Positions 53,800-62,088 of a stretch of 64,000 bases of DNA are shown here, piece by piece (the stretch's first letter is position 1; every line of letters begins with the position of its first letter). Position numbers and translations under genes: made by a program. This DNA is from an uncultured Caryophanales bacterium (GTDB taxonomy: Bacteria; Bacillota_I; Bacilli_A; RFN20; CAG-826), in contig CALELS010000017.1 of assembly GCA_937902735.1 (NCBI GenBank), positions 1-64,000 on the forward strand, read 5' to 3'. The notes under the pieces are model-generated. The model worked only from the letters and a program-made list of their open reading frames with translations. It had not been told where the DNA came from and did no database searches.

Positions 53800-54072
53800 A
53801 TGTTAACATTTGATAAAGTAGATTTTGGAAATTTCCTTCCCCTTGTAATTATTTTTGGGGTTTTAGCATTCTTTGGACTTATAGTTTTAGTAATTATTAT
53901 TGTTAAACGCCATGTAAGTGCTCTTCAAATCAAAAAAGAAGATATCCCTGAAGAAGAAGCCATCGAGCAAGAACTCGATCGCATTTTAGTTCCTGTTGAA
54001 GATGAAGAAACAATTAAAGAGATGGCAAAAGAAAATATTGAAGAAATAAAAAAGGATGCCGAAAACAAATAA
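53800..54072 (+). CDS. small single-pass membrane protein with acidic tail
   Basis: This 90-residue product has one membrane segment (about 12-36) and a cytoplasmic, strongly acidic C-terminus (about 45-90). The ribosome binding site AAGGAG lies 12 bases after the pseudo-Fic stop, so the two are co-transcribed, and it overlaps hemW by 17 bases. It may be a membrane partner of the upstream protein; this is inferred from position only. Confidence 0.75.
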   Translation: MLTFDKVDFGNFLPLVIIFGVLAFFGLIVLVIIIVKRHVSALQIKKEDIPEEEAIEQELDRILVPVEDEETIKEMAKENIEEIKKDAENK

Positions 54073-55177
54073 CAAAGTTAAATCTTTATACATCCACATA
54101 CCTTTCTGCGATCATATATGCGCTTATTGTGATTTCCATAAGCTAATATATAACGAAAAGTTCGCTAAGAATTATGTGGATGTTTTATTAAACGAAATTG
54201 ATTCATATAACCTTGAATCTCTTTCAACAATCTATATTGGTGGTGGTACCCCAACATCTTTAAAAGATGAAGATTTCGAAAAACTTTTAAAGAGATGCTC
54301 CTCACTTTTAAGTGATAAATATGAATTTACCGTGGAAGCCAATGTCGAAAACCTTACAGACAAAAAGCTTCAAATAATGAAAAATTACAAAGTGAATCGT
54401 TTGTCTATTGGCATTGAATCCACAAACGATTGTGTTTTAAATCTCATAAATCGTCATCACTCATTTTTAGATGCAAAAGATGCAATTTTAAGAGCAAGGT
54501 CATTTGGGTTTAATAATATCAATGTTGATTTAATCTTTGGTCTACCAAGACAAAATAAAGAAGTCTTAATCGAAGACTTGAAGAACATAATTGCTCTTAA
54601 AACCGAACATATTTCCATATATTCGCTTATAGTTTCGAAAGGAACAATATTTTATAACAAAAAAATTAAAGAATTGGATGAGGATACAAATCGTCAATAT
54701 TATGATTTAATTCTCGATACATTACGAAAAAACGGCTATGAAAGATATGAAATATCTAATTTTGCTAAAGATCATCATTATTCAAAACATAATTTAGTTT
54801 ATTGGAATGATGAAGAATATGTTGGAGTGGGCCTATCTGCAAGTGGTTATATAAATAATAAAAGATATCGTAACACATTAAATATTAACGAGTATCTAGC
54901 AGGCCATTATTTAAATAATCAAGATATCGAAATAATTGATGAAAAACGTCATTTAGAGGAATATCTAATGCTTAAATTAAGACTCGAGCAAGGTTTTGAT
55001 TTGTCTGAGTTTGAGAATACATTTGGTTTTGATTTTATAACAAAGTTTAAAGATGTGGTGAATGAATTAACTAAAAATAGTTTAATGATAGTCACAAAAA
55101 ATAATGCAAGATTAACTGATGATGGGCTAATGATTTTAGATAATATTTTGCTCAAATTTTACAAAAATATAGACTGA
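54056..55177 (+). CDS. hemW: radical SAM heme chaperone HemW
   Basis: The 373-residue protein has the radical SAM motif in HIPFCDHICAYCDFHK (CxxxCxxC, about 16-24), IYIGGGTPTSL and a C-terminal HemN-like domain (about 285-373). HemW-type proteins bind and transfer heme; the call over HemN rests on the Bacillus-like order hemW-hrcA and the cysteine spacing. It overlaps the small membrane gene by 17 bases. No terminator is clear after it. Confidence 0.92.
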   Translation: MPKTNNKVKSLYIHIPFCDHICAYCDFHKLIYNEKFAKNYVDVLLNEIDSYNLESLSTIYIGGGTPTSLKDEDFEKLLKRCSSLLSDKYEFTVEANVENLTDKKLQIMKNYKVNRLSIGIESTNDCVLNLINRHHSFLDAKDAILRARSFGFNNINVDLIFGLPRQNKEVLIEDLKNIIALKTEHISIYSLIVSKGTIFYNKKIKELDEDTNRQYYDLILDTLRKNGYERYEISNFAKDHHYSKHNLVYWNDEEYVGVGLSASGYINNKRYRNTLNINEYLAGHYLNNQDIEIIDEKRHLEEYLMLKLRLEQGFDLSEFENTFGFDFITKFKDVVNELTKNSLMIVTKNNARLTDDGLMILDNILLKFYKNID

Positions 55178-55193
55178 ATAGTTTACTTATCTC

Positions 55194-55203
55194 TCGCGCG
55201 CGA
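55194..55203. repeat. TCGCGCGCGA palindrome
   Basis: A perfect 10-bp palindrome of alternating C and G in a very AT-rich intergenic stretch between hemW and the hrcA promoter. Purpose unknown. Confidence 0.7.
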
Positions 55204-55268
55204 ACCTTATTATATAAATATAATATACAAACGCAAAATTTTTATATAAACAAAGTTTTTATATTTTT

Positions 55269-55295
55269 TTAGCACTTAAGTGTTGACAGTGCCAA
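55269..55295. promoter_or_regulatory. CIRCE element, hrcA distal (imperfect)
   Basis: TTAGCACTT-N9-CAGTGCCAA, imperfect in both arms. It contains the -35 box of the hrcA promoter. Confidence 0.8.
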
Positions 55296-55310
55296 ATATT
55301 AACTTATAAT
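55283..55310 (+). promoter_or_regulatory. hrcA operon promoter
   Basis: TTGACA at 55283-55288, a 16-base spacer and TATAAT at 55305-55310, consensus in both boxes. Confidence 0.93.
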
Positions 55311-55314
55311 GTTG

Positions 55315-55341
55315 TTAGCACTCGAGATAAAAGAGTGCCAG
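55315..55341. promoter_or_regulatory. CIRCE element, hrcA proximal
   Basis: TTAGCACTC-N9-GAGTGCCAG, at the transcript start and ending before the ribosome binding site AAAGGAG. The two-CIRCE layout equals that of clpB. Confidence 0.93.
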
Positions 55342-55354
55342 AAAGGAGCGATCT

Positions 55355-56407
55355 ATGACAAGAAGAGAACGCGTCTTGAAACTGATTGTTGAGCACTTTA
55401 TTAAAACTGCTGAACCAGTCGGAAGTAACACCCTTATAAATGAATATGGCTTAAATTACTCCAGTGCTACGATTCGAAGTGAAATGAATGCTCTTGAACA
55501 AGATGGATTACTCGAAAAAACTCATACTTCAAGTGGTAGAGTCCCTTCCTCTAAGGGATATCGTTATTATATCGAAAACCTTCGTGAAAGAAGTGTTGAC
55601 GAAGAATTCCGTTATCGCGTAACTCAAGTCTTAAATGAAAAAAGACAATCAGTCGATGAGGTAATTAAACAATCTTGTGAAATCTTATCCGAAATGACAT
55701 CTCTTGCTTCTGTCGTCCTTGGCCCTAATGCAAATGAAGAAAAACTCGTAAGTGTCCAAATTATTCCAATTTCAAATAATTCCGCTACATGTGTCTTCAT
55801 TACAAACCAAGGTTATGTAGAAAACAAAACATTCATCTTTGATGAGAAATACAAAACAGAAGATATTGTTAACTGTGTCAAACTCCTCAATGATCGATTA
55901 GGTGGAACATCTATTGCAGAACTCATTCCAAAGATGGAAGCCATCAAACCATTACTTAGTGAATATGTAATTGGTCAAGATGTAATCTACCAGGCAATGC
56001 TTGAAGCATTCATGGGATTTGCAAAAGAAAGATTATCTACCTATGGTAAAGGTGAGTTATTCGAACAACCAGAATTTGCAAATGATGCTCAAAAGATTAA
56101 AAAGCTCCTTGAATTATTAGAAAATCCTGAAGTCATTAAAGAGGTTGTGACTAAAGGAGGGGGAGACCTAAACGAAGATATCACTATCCATATCGGTGGT
56201 GAATCTCCTGTAGACGATGATGTCTCAATTGTCTCAGCAAAAATTGTTCTTCCAAACGACAAAGAAGGAAACATCGCAATCGTTGGTCCAAAACGTATGG
56301 ATTATGATCGCGTTGTCTCTAATATGCAATATCTAATTCAAGAATTAGATAAATACTTCGAATCCATCTCGAAGAGAAAGGATAAAAATGAAGGAAAAGA
56401 AAACTAA
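55355..56407 (+). CDS. hrcA: heat-shock repressor HrcA
   Basis: The 350-residue repressor has an N-terminal winged helix (LKLIVEHFIKTAEPVGSNTLI, SSATIRSEMNALEQDGLLEKTHTSSGRVPSSKGYRYY) and a C-terminal IDD/GAF-like dimer region. It binds CIRCE elements at its own promoter and at clpB and is normally activated by GroEL; groEL is not in the window. Its last 20 bases overlap grpE. Confidence 0.97.
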   Translation: MTRRERVLKLIVEHFIKTAEPVGSNTLINEYGLNYSSATIRSEMNALEQDGLLEKTHTSSGRVPSSKGYRYYIENLRERSVDEEFRYRVTQVLNEKRQSVDEVIKQSCEILSEMTSLASVVLGPNANEEKLVSVQIIPISNNSATCVFITNQGYVENKTFIFDEKYKTEDIVNCVKLLNDRLGGTSIAELIPKMEAIKPLLSEYVIGQDVIYQAMLEAFMGFAKERLSTYGKGELFEQPEFANDAQKIKKLLELLENPEVIKEVVTKGGGDLNEDITIHIGGESPVDDDVSIVSAKIVLPNDKEGNIAIVGPKRMDYDRVVSNMQYLIQELDKYFESISKRKDKNEGKEN

Positions 56408-56921
56408 AGAAGAGAAAAAACTCGAGAAAGAGGAAAACGCCCTAGCTAAAGCAGAAGCCGATGCTGCTCATTGGAAAAATGAGTATTACCGTGCCTATGC
56501 TGATATGCAAAACCTTCGTAAGTTGATTGAAAAAGATCATAAAGAAGCAATTAAATACAGAACCGAAGGTTTCATTGGAGAATTAATTCCAATATTAGAT
56601 AGCTTCCACTTTGCTCTAAAAGCAGAAGCTAAATCGGAAGAAATGAAAAACTTCCTCGTCGGGTTCCAATATATATATCGAAACCTCGTTACAGTTTTGG
56701 AAAATGAAGGGGTGAGTGAAATATCTCCAGTTATTGGTAAAAAATATGATCCAACTTGTATGCAAGCCCTCGAAACAAAAGAAACTGACGGCGAGGAGAA
56801 CATCATTCTTGAAGTTAAAACCTTAGGGTATAAACTTCACGACCACCTTGTGAGACCTGCTATCGTGGTTGTCTCAAAAAATAAAAAAGAAGAAGCACCA
56901 ACTGAAGAGGTTGATGCATAA
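56388..56921 (+). CDS. grpE: nucleotide exchange factor GrpE
   Basis: The 177-residue protein has a charged coiled-coil N-terminus (about 1-55, EADAAHWKNEYYRAYADMQNLRK) and a beta-rich C-terminal head (YDPTCMQALE, VKTLGYKLHDHLVRPAIVVVSK). It releases ADP from DnaK. It is translated from within hrcA and precedes dnaK by 14 bases. Confidence 0.97.
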   Translation: MKEKKTKEEKKLEKEENALAKAEADAAHWKNEYYRAYADMQNLRKLIEKDHKEAIKYRTEGFIGELIPILDSFHFALKAEAKSEEMKNFLVGFQYIYRNLVTVLENEGVSEISPVIGKKYDPTCMQALETKETDGEENIILEVKTLGYKLHDHLVRPAIVVVSKNKKEEAPTEEVDA

Positions 56922-56935
56922 GGAGGAAAATTATT

Positions 56936-58750
56936 ATGGCAAAAGAAATTATTCTTGGTATCGACCTTGGTACCACAAACTCAGTTGTAAGCTATCTCCA
57001 AGCAGATGGCACTGTTAAAGTTATTCCAAACCCAGAAGGCACAATGACTACACCTTCGGTTGTAGCTTTCAAGGCTTCTGGTGAGGAAATTGTTGGTAAT
57101 GCTGCAAAACGTCAAGCAATTACTAACCCAGATACTGTCTCATCCATTAAACGTAAAATGGGTAGTGCAGAAAAAGTTCATATTGGATGCATTAAAAAGG
57201 ATTTAACTCCTCAAGAAGTATCCGCTAAAGTTCTCGCATATATGAAGAAATATGCTGAAGAAAATATCGGTCAAAAAGTTCAAAAAGCCGTTATTACTGT
57301 TCCAGCATACTTCAACGATGCTCAAAGACAAGCTACCAAAGATGCTGGTCAAATTGCTGGGCTTGATGTTGTTCGTATTATTAATGAACCAACTGCAGCT
57401 GCACTTGCATATGGTCTAGATAAAGAAAAAACCGAAAAGATTCTTGTTTATGACCTTGGTGGTGGTACATTCGATGTTTCTATCCTTGAAATTGGTGATG
57501 GTACTTTCGAAGTTATCTCAACTGCTGGTGATAACAAACTCGGTGGTGATGACTGGGATAGAGTCGTTGCTGACTGGATCAAAGCTCAAATCAAGATTGA
57601 ACACGGTCTAGATATTAACGATAAAATGGCTGAACAACGTTTTATTGACGCTGCTGAAAAAGCCAAAATTGAACTTTCAAGTTCACTTCAAACAACCATT
57701 TCACTTCCATTCATTGCAATGTCTGCTAATGGTCCTGTCAACTTCGAAACAACTCTTACAAGAGCTAAATTCCAAGATATGACCAAACATTTATTAGCTC
57801 GTACTGAAGAACCAGTTCGTCGTGCATTAAGCGATGCTGGACTTAAAGCAAGTGATCTTAACCAAGTCTTATTAATTGGTGGATCCATTCGTATGCCAGC
57901 TGTTCAAGAATTAGTTAAGAAATTAACTGGTAAGACACCAAACTTATCTGTTAACCCAGATGAAGCTGTCTCCATTGGTGCCGCTATTCAAGGTGGTGTT
58001 GTCAGTGGTGACATCAAAGATGTCGTCCTTCTTGACGTCACTCCATTAACCTTAGGTATTGAAACATTAGGTGGAGTTATGACCGCTCTTATCAGTCGTA
58101 ACACAACAATTCCAACTACCAAGAGTCAAATCTTCTCAACTGCTGCTGATAATCAACCTGCAGTTGACATTATGGTTTACCAAGGTGAACGTCCAATGGC
58201 TGCTCAAAACAAACTTCTTGGACACTTCCAATTAACTGGTATTAGACCAGCTCGTAGAGGCGAACCACGTATTGAAGTTACATTCAATATCGATGTTAAT
58301 GGTATTGTTAAAGTTACTGCTAAAGATCTTGACACTCAAAAAGAACAAGAACTTGTTATCTCTGGTAACAATGGTCTTTCTAAAGAAGAAATTGATCGTA
58401 TGGTTCGTGAAGCTGAAGAAAATGCTGAAGCCGATAACAAACGTAAAGAAGAAGTTGAGCTTAAAAACAAAGCTGAACAATATATCAACGAAATTGATCG
58501 TTCTTTACAAGAAAAAGGTGATAGCTTAGATCCTGCTCAAAAAGAACAAACCCAAAAAGTTAGAGATGAACTTAAAACAGCTTTAGACAACAACGATATC
58601 GAAACACTTAGAAGCAAAATTGGTGAACTCGAAAAAGTCGCAGCGATGATGGCTGGTGCTCAAGCGAATCCAAATAACGCTGGAGCAACTGCTGAGGGTC
58701 AAGAAACTGCTGATGATGTTGTCGATGCAGATTCTACCGAAAAGAACTAA
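56936..58750 (+). CDS. dnaK: Hsp70 chaperone DnaK
   Basis: The 604-residue chaperone has GIDLGTTNS, YDLGGGTFDVSILEI and IGGSIRMPAVQ in the ATPase domain (about 1-365), a substrate domain (about 375-485) and a helical lid with a short acidic tail. The substrate-domain motif reads GIRPARRGEPRIEVTF where GIPPAPRGVPQIEVTF is usual. It is a core chaperone working with DnaJ, GrpE and ClpB. Ribosome binding site AAGGAGG. Confidence 0.98.
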   Translation: MAKEIILGIDLGTTNSVVSYLQADGTVKVIPNPEGTMTTPSVVAFKASGEEIVGNAAKRQAITNPDTVSSIKRKMGSAEKVHIGCIKKDLTPQEVSAKVLAYMKKYAEENIGQKVQKAVITVPAYFNDAQRQATKDAGQIAGLDVVRIINEPTAAALAYGLDKEKTEKILVYDLGGGTFDVSILEIGDGTFEVISTAGDNKLGGDDWDRVVADWIKAQIKIEHGLDINDKMAEQRFIDAAEKAKIELSSSLQTTISLPFIAMSANGPVNFETTLTRAKFQDMTKHLLARTEEPVRRALSDAGLKASDLNQVLLIGGSIRMPAVQELVKKLTGKTPNLSVNPDEAVSIGAAIQGGVVSGDIKDVVLLDVTPLTLGIETLGGVMTALISRNTTIPTTKSQIFSTAADNQPAVDIMVYQGERPMAAQNKLLGHFQLTGIRPARRGEPRIEVTFNIDVNGIVKVTAKDLDTQKEQELVISGNNGLSKEEIDRMVREAEENAEADNKRKEEVELKNKAEQYINEIDRSLQEKGDSLDPAQKEQTQKVRDELKTALDNNDIETLRSKIGELEKVAAMMAGAQANPNNAGATAEGQETADDVVDADSTEKN

Positions 58751-58770
58751 TTACATAAAGTAATTAAAAT

Positions 58771-58791
58771 GGGCCATGCAAGTCATGGCCC
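58771..58791 (+). terminator. hairpin between dnaK and dnaJ without T-run
   Basis: GGGCCATG/CATGGCCC is a perfect 8-bp stem with a 5-base loop. No T-run follows, so it is more likely a processing or attenuation signal that sets dnaK above dnaJ than a full terminator. Confidence 0.75.
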
Positions 58792-58820
58792 TTAAGTAGT
58801 TAAATTAGAAAGGAGAAGGT

Positions 58821-59957
58821 ATGGCCAAACGCGATTTTTATGAAGTACTTGGTGTAAATAAGTCAGCTTCAAAAGATGAGATTAAATCTGCTTATCGTAA
58901 ATTAGCTAAAAAATACCACCCAGATATAAATAAAGAACCAGGCGCAGAAGAGAAATTTAAAGAAGTTCAAGAAGCCTATGATGTTTTATACGACGATCAA
59001 AAACGTCAAATGTATGATCAATTTGGTATGGCTGCTTTTGAACAAGGTGCATCCACTGGTGGACAAGGAAATCCATTCCAAGGTGGCGGCTTCTCATCCC
59101 AAGGTTTTGGTGATATCAATTTAGGCGATATATTTGGTTCCTTCTTCGGTGGAGGACAAAGACAAAGAAGAAATACTGGTCCACAAAGAGGCGACGATTC
59201 ACTCTTAAGAGTGCGTATCGGCTTTATGGACGCAATTTTAGGCAAAAAGATTGTTGTTCCTGTACAATATGATGAAACTTGTGAAAAGTGTCATGGTACT
59301 GGTGCGAAATCTCCTGAAGATATACATACTTGTTCAAGATGTGGTGGAACTGGTTACATAAGAACTACCCAAAGAACATTATTTGGTATGATGGAAAATC
59401 AATCACCATGTCCAGATTGTGGTGGAACAGGAAAGATCGTTGCTAATAAATGTCCAGATTGTAATGGCAAAGGCTTCAAGCATGTTAAACGTGATGTTGA
59501 AGTTAATGTTCCTGCTGGTATTAACGCTGGCCAACAAATTCGCCTTAAAGGAAAAGGTGGAAGAGGTACTCAGGGTGGTGAAAATGGTGATTTGTATCTT
59601 GAAATCATCATTAACCCACACGATTTCTTTAAACGTGATGGAAACGATATTCATTTAGATGTACCACTTAGTTTCGTTGATGTGACTCTTGGTACAACTA
59701 TAGTTGTTCCTACTGTTTATGGAGATGTTGAGGTTAAGGTGCCTGAAGGTAGTCAACCAAACTCAATACTTCGTTTGAAAGGACGCGGTATCAAAGATAT
59801 GAGAAAAGGCACTCCTGGTGATATGTATCTCCATCTTGTTGTTGAAACACAAACAAAGATTTCTAAAGAACAAAGGAAGATTCTTGAAGATTATAAAAAT
59901 ACCATTAAGAGTGGTGATAGTACTTACGAGCAATTCAAAAAACGCTTCCGTAAGTGA
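58821..59957 (+). CDS. dnaJ: co-chaperone DnaJ
   Basis: The 378-residue protein has the J domain with HPD (KKYHPDINK), a Gly/Phe-rich linker (about 75-115), four CxxCxGxG zinc repeats (about 148-212) and C-terminal substrate domains. It stimulates DnaK ATPase. Ribosome binding site AAAGGAG. It ends the hrcA operon before a terminator. Confidence 0.98.
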   Translation: MAKRDFYEVLGVNKSASKDEIKSAYRKLAKKYHPDINKEPGAEEKFKEVQEAYDVLYDDQKRQMYDQFGMAAFEQGASTGGQGNPFQGGGFSSQGFGDINLGDIFGSFFGGGQRQRRNTGPQRGDDSLLRVRIGFMDAILGKKIVVPVQYDETCEKCHGTGAKSPEDIHTCSRCGGTGYIRTTQRTLFGMMENQSPCPDCGGTGKIVANKCPDCNGKGFKHVKRDVEVNVPAGINAGQQIRLKGKGGRGTQGGENGDLYLEIIINPHDFFKRDGNDIHLDVPLSFVDVTLGTTIVVPTVYGDVEVKVPEGSQPNSILRLKGRGIKDMRKGTPGDMYLHLVVETQTKISKEQRKILEDYKNTIKSGDSTYEQFKKRFRK

Positions 59958-59976
59958 AATATTTCTCAAACATTTT

Positions 59977-60003
59977 AGGCGGTTTTAACCGCCTTTTAAT
60001 TTA
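59977..60003 (+). terminator. intrinsic terminator after dnaJ
   Basis: GGCGGTT/AACCGCC followed by TTTTAATTT. Confidence 0.88.
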
Positions 60004-60050
60004 TAGGAAGTCGTGCGGATTTGATTGTTTTATAAATTGTGATTTGAAAT

Positions 60051-60103
60051 TGTGAGAAATAATTCACACTCTTTTGAGAATTATATCTTCTATTTTGAAG
60101 ATA
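60051..60103 (+). promoter_or_regulatory. operator-like palindrome and comEA-like motif
   Basis: TGTGA-N8-TCACA (60051-60068) is a perfect 5-bp-arm dyad. Overlapping it, TTCACACTCTTTT is followed by TATAT and a perfect inverted repeat TATCTTC/GAAGATA (60084-60103), the same order of parts as upstream of comEA. It lies ahead of the TM2 gene. Confidence 0.4.
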
Positions 60104-60125
60104 GTATGGAAAAGTCGTTTTATAA

Positions 60126-60134
60126 TGTTATACT
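60126..60134 (+). promoter_or_regulatory. extended -10 promoter of the TM2 gene, leaderless start
   Basis: TGTTATACT ends 9 bases before the ATG at 60144. No ribosome binding site. Confidence 0.55.
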
Positions 60135-60143
60135 ACTTGCGAT

Positions 60144-60581
60144 ATGAAATGTAGACACTGTGGTGAAAGCATCTCTAGACTCGACAAAGATATTTGTCCA
60201 TTTTGTGGCGGACTAAAACCTTTGGAAGGCGAGAATGATCAGACACAAGATATTACGAAAGTAATTCAAACGGTAGAAGTCGAGAATAAAATCGAAAAAC
60301 CTAAATATCGTTTAATCGCTTTCTTTCTTGAATTCTTTCTCGGTTTCTTGGGAATTGATAGTTTCTATCTAGGTAAATGGAAAAGAGCCTTAATTATTAT
60401 TGGAATCACTTTAGTGATTGTTGCTGGTGGTGGCTTATTATTATTCTTTGTTGGTAATATGCATAATGCTTGGGCTTTTGTAATACCACTAGTTGTTATT
60501 ATTGTTGGTCATATTACCTTCAGTCTAAATTATTTATTTAGACATGATATAAAAGATAGCAAAGGAGTATTTCTAAAATAA
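60144..60581 (+). CDS. zinc-ribbon TM2-domain membrane protein
   Basis: This 145-residue protein starts with a zinc ribbon (CRHCGES...CPFCGG, four Cys, about 3-22), a short linker, then a TM2 domain (about 53-135) with the signature LEFFLGFLGIDSFYLGKWKRAL and a second and third hydrophobic stretch. TM2 proteins are small membrane proteins of unknown activity. It is inserted between dnaJ and rsmE, where Bacillus has prmA. It overlaps rsmE by one base (TAATG). Confidence 0.85.
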   Translation: MKCRHCGESISRLDKDICPFCGGLKPLEGENDQTQDITKVIQTVEVENKIEKPKYRLIAFFLEFFLGFLGIDSFYLGKWKRALIIIGITLVIVAGGGLLLFFVGNMHNAWAFVIPLVVIIVGHITFSLNYLFRHDIKDSKGVFLK

Positions 60582-61306
60582 TGGAAAGACAAAGATATTT
60601 TGGTCAAATTATTGAAAAATCAGCTATTTTAAGTGACGATGATATTTTTCATTGCGTTCGCGTAATGAGAATGAGAGTCGGTGAGGAACTCGAAGTAGTT
60701 TGTGATAACCAAGCTTTTCTTGGAGTAGTAAAGTCGATTAAACCATTTCAAGTCGACATTCTTGGCAAACTTAAAGAAAAAAGAGAACTTCCAAACGAAA
60801 TTATTCTAGTTGTCTCGCTTTTGAAAGGAGATAAGTTAGATTTTGTTTTACAAAAAGCTACTGAACTTGGTGTTTCGGAAATAGTCCTTTGTCAATCTAA
60901 ACGTTCAATTCTTCGTCTTAAAGACGTTCAAAAAGAAGCTAAACTCAATCGCTTTCAACGCATTTTAAAAGAAGCTAGCGAACAATCTAAACGTTTAAGA
61001 ATACCAGAATTATATAGAATCATTCCATTTGAGGATATTGATGATATCAATGCCGATGTAAAAATGATTGCCTATGAGGAAGTTGCTGGTGAAACAAAAT
61101 CGTTTAACGAACAACTCAAATCACTTGAAAAAGGACAGAGACTTGTAATCGTGATTGGCCCTGAAGGTGGTTTTGAAGAAGATGAAATAATTTATGCTAA
61201 GGCAAAAGGATTTACTCCAGTTTCTCTTGGTAGAAGAATTCTTCGTGCTGAAACAGCTTCATTATACGCTTTAAGCGTAATTTCTAATTATCTTGAGAGA
61301 AAATAA
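60581..61306 (+). CDS. rsmE: 16S rRNA (uracil(1498)-N3)-methyltransferase
   Basis: The 241-residue SPOUT-fold enzyme has an N-terminal PUA-like domain (about 1-70), SLLKGDKLDFVLQKATELGV, IGPEGGFEEDEI and LGRRILRAETASLYAL, the RsmE signatures. It methylates U1498 of 16S rRNA. It follows dnaJ and the TM2 gene as in the Bacillus order dnaJ-prmA-rsmE-mtaB, apart from the exchanges noted. Confidence 0.96.
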   Translation: MERQRYFGQIIEKSAILSDDDIFHCVRVMRMRVGEELEVVCDNQAFLGVVKSIKPFQVDILGKLKEKRELPNEIILVVSLLKGDKLDFVLQKATELGVSEIVLCQSKRSILRLKDVQKEAKLNRFQRILKEASEQSKRLRIPELYRIIPFEDIDDINADVKMIAYEEVAGETKSFNEQLKSLEKGQRLVIVIGPEGGFEEDEIIYAKAKGFTPVSLGRRILRAETASLYALSVISNYLERK

Positions 61307-62088
61307 TGACTTTATTTGAGATTCTTGAAAGAAAACAAAAACGAATTAATTATCGTAAAAGCGAAGATTATTTTTATTTCGAAGAGAATCGTCAATTGCT
61401 TCCGAATATTGAAATGTATCGTTTTTTATTCACGCCAAAAAATGAATTTGATGTGATAAGAGCAAACATTGTTATTCGTGCTTTGAAAAACAAAGCAGTC
61501 TTAGATGACACAATCGAATATGCTTATCATGGCTCAATGATGAATACTAGCGACGCTATGAATTTTATTCATGAAAGAATGACTGGACTTCCATACATTC
61601 AAGAAGGGGATAACAAGATTTATATTCCAATTTTCTCAAAAGCTATTAATACACTTTATTATCAAGATTATGGGCGCCTTCTAAAAGCTCCTTACAATCT
61701 TTTATTTACTGAATTTGCTAGTTCATGTATTGATCCATTCGAGACCTATTCATTTTCGCTTTATGATTCGATGTTTACAAAGTTAATTACGGTTTACCGT
61801 AATGATGATATTCTTGTCGCGTATCATTACGATTTCCATTCTCTTTATATCATTAATGATCAAGGTAGATTAGACGCTAAAATAGCTTTATTTGATCGCT
61901 ATATTCGTAAACCAGTGACAAATCATATTATTGACCGTATTAAACCAGTAATAGAAGCTTATCTTAATGATGATCGTAAAGCTTTCTTGCTCGCTTTAGC
62001 GGAGAATGATTTAGTATCTTGGAAACTCATTAACGAAATCAAGAAAAGTGATGAGAAAAAAGAGAAAAAGCAAAATAGAAGAAAATGA
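61306..62088 (+). CDS. protein of unknown function between rsmE and mtaB
   Basis: The 260-residue soluble protein has a mixed alpha/beta character, many aromatic residues, an internal stretch FSLYDSMFTKLITVYRNDDILVAYHYDFHSLYIINDQGRLDAKIALFDRYIRK and a Lys-rich end. No motif for catalysis, membrane or nucleic-acid binding was recognised. It is tightly coupled on both sides (TAATG with rsmE, ATGA with mtaB), so a link to RNA modification or translation is possible but unproven. Confidence 0.75.
   Translation: MTLFEILERKQKRINYRKSEDYFYFEENRQLLPNIEMYRFLFTPKNEFDVIRANIVIRALKNKAVLDDTIEYAYHGSMMNTSDAMNFIHERMTGLPYIQEGDNKIYIPIFSKAINTLYYQDYGRLLKAPYNLLFTEFASSCIDPFETYSFSLYDSMFTKLITVYRNDDILVAYHYDFHSLYIINDQGRLDAKIALFDRYIRKPVTNHIIDRIKPVIEAYLNDDRKAFLLALAENDLVSWKLINEIKKSDEKKEKKQNRRK

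Noticed and set aside
55194..55203. Possible parS centromere site
   Set aside because: TCGCGCGCGA does not match the parS consensus TGTTTCACGTGAAACA, and no parA/parB genes are near.
60106..60147. 13-codon frame MEKSFYNVILLAI before the TM2 gene
   Set aside because: It spans the -10 box of the TM2 promoter and has no ribosome binding site, so it is probably chance.
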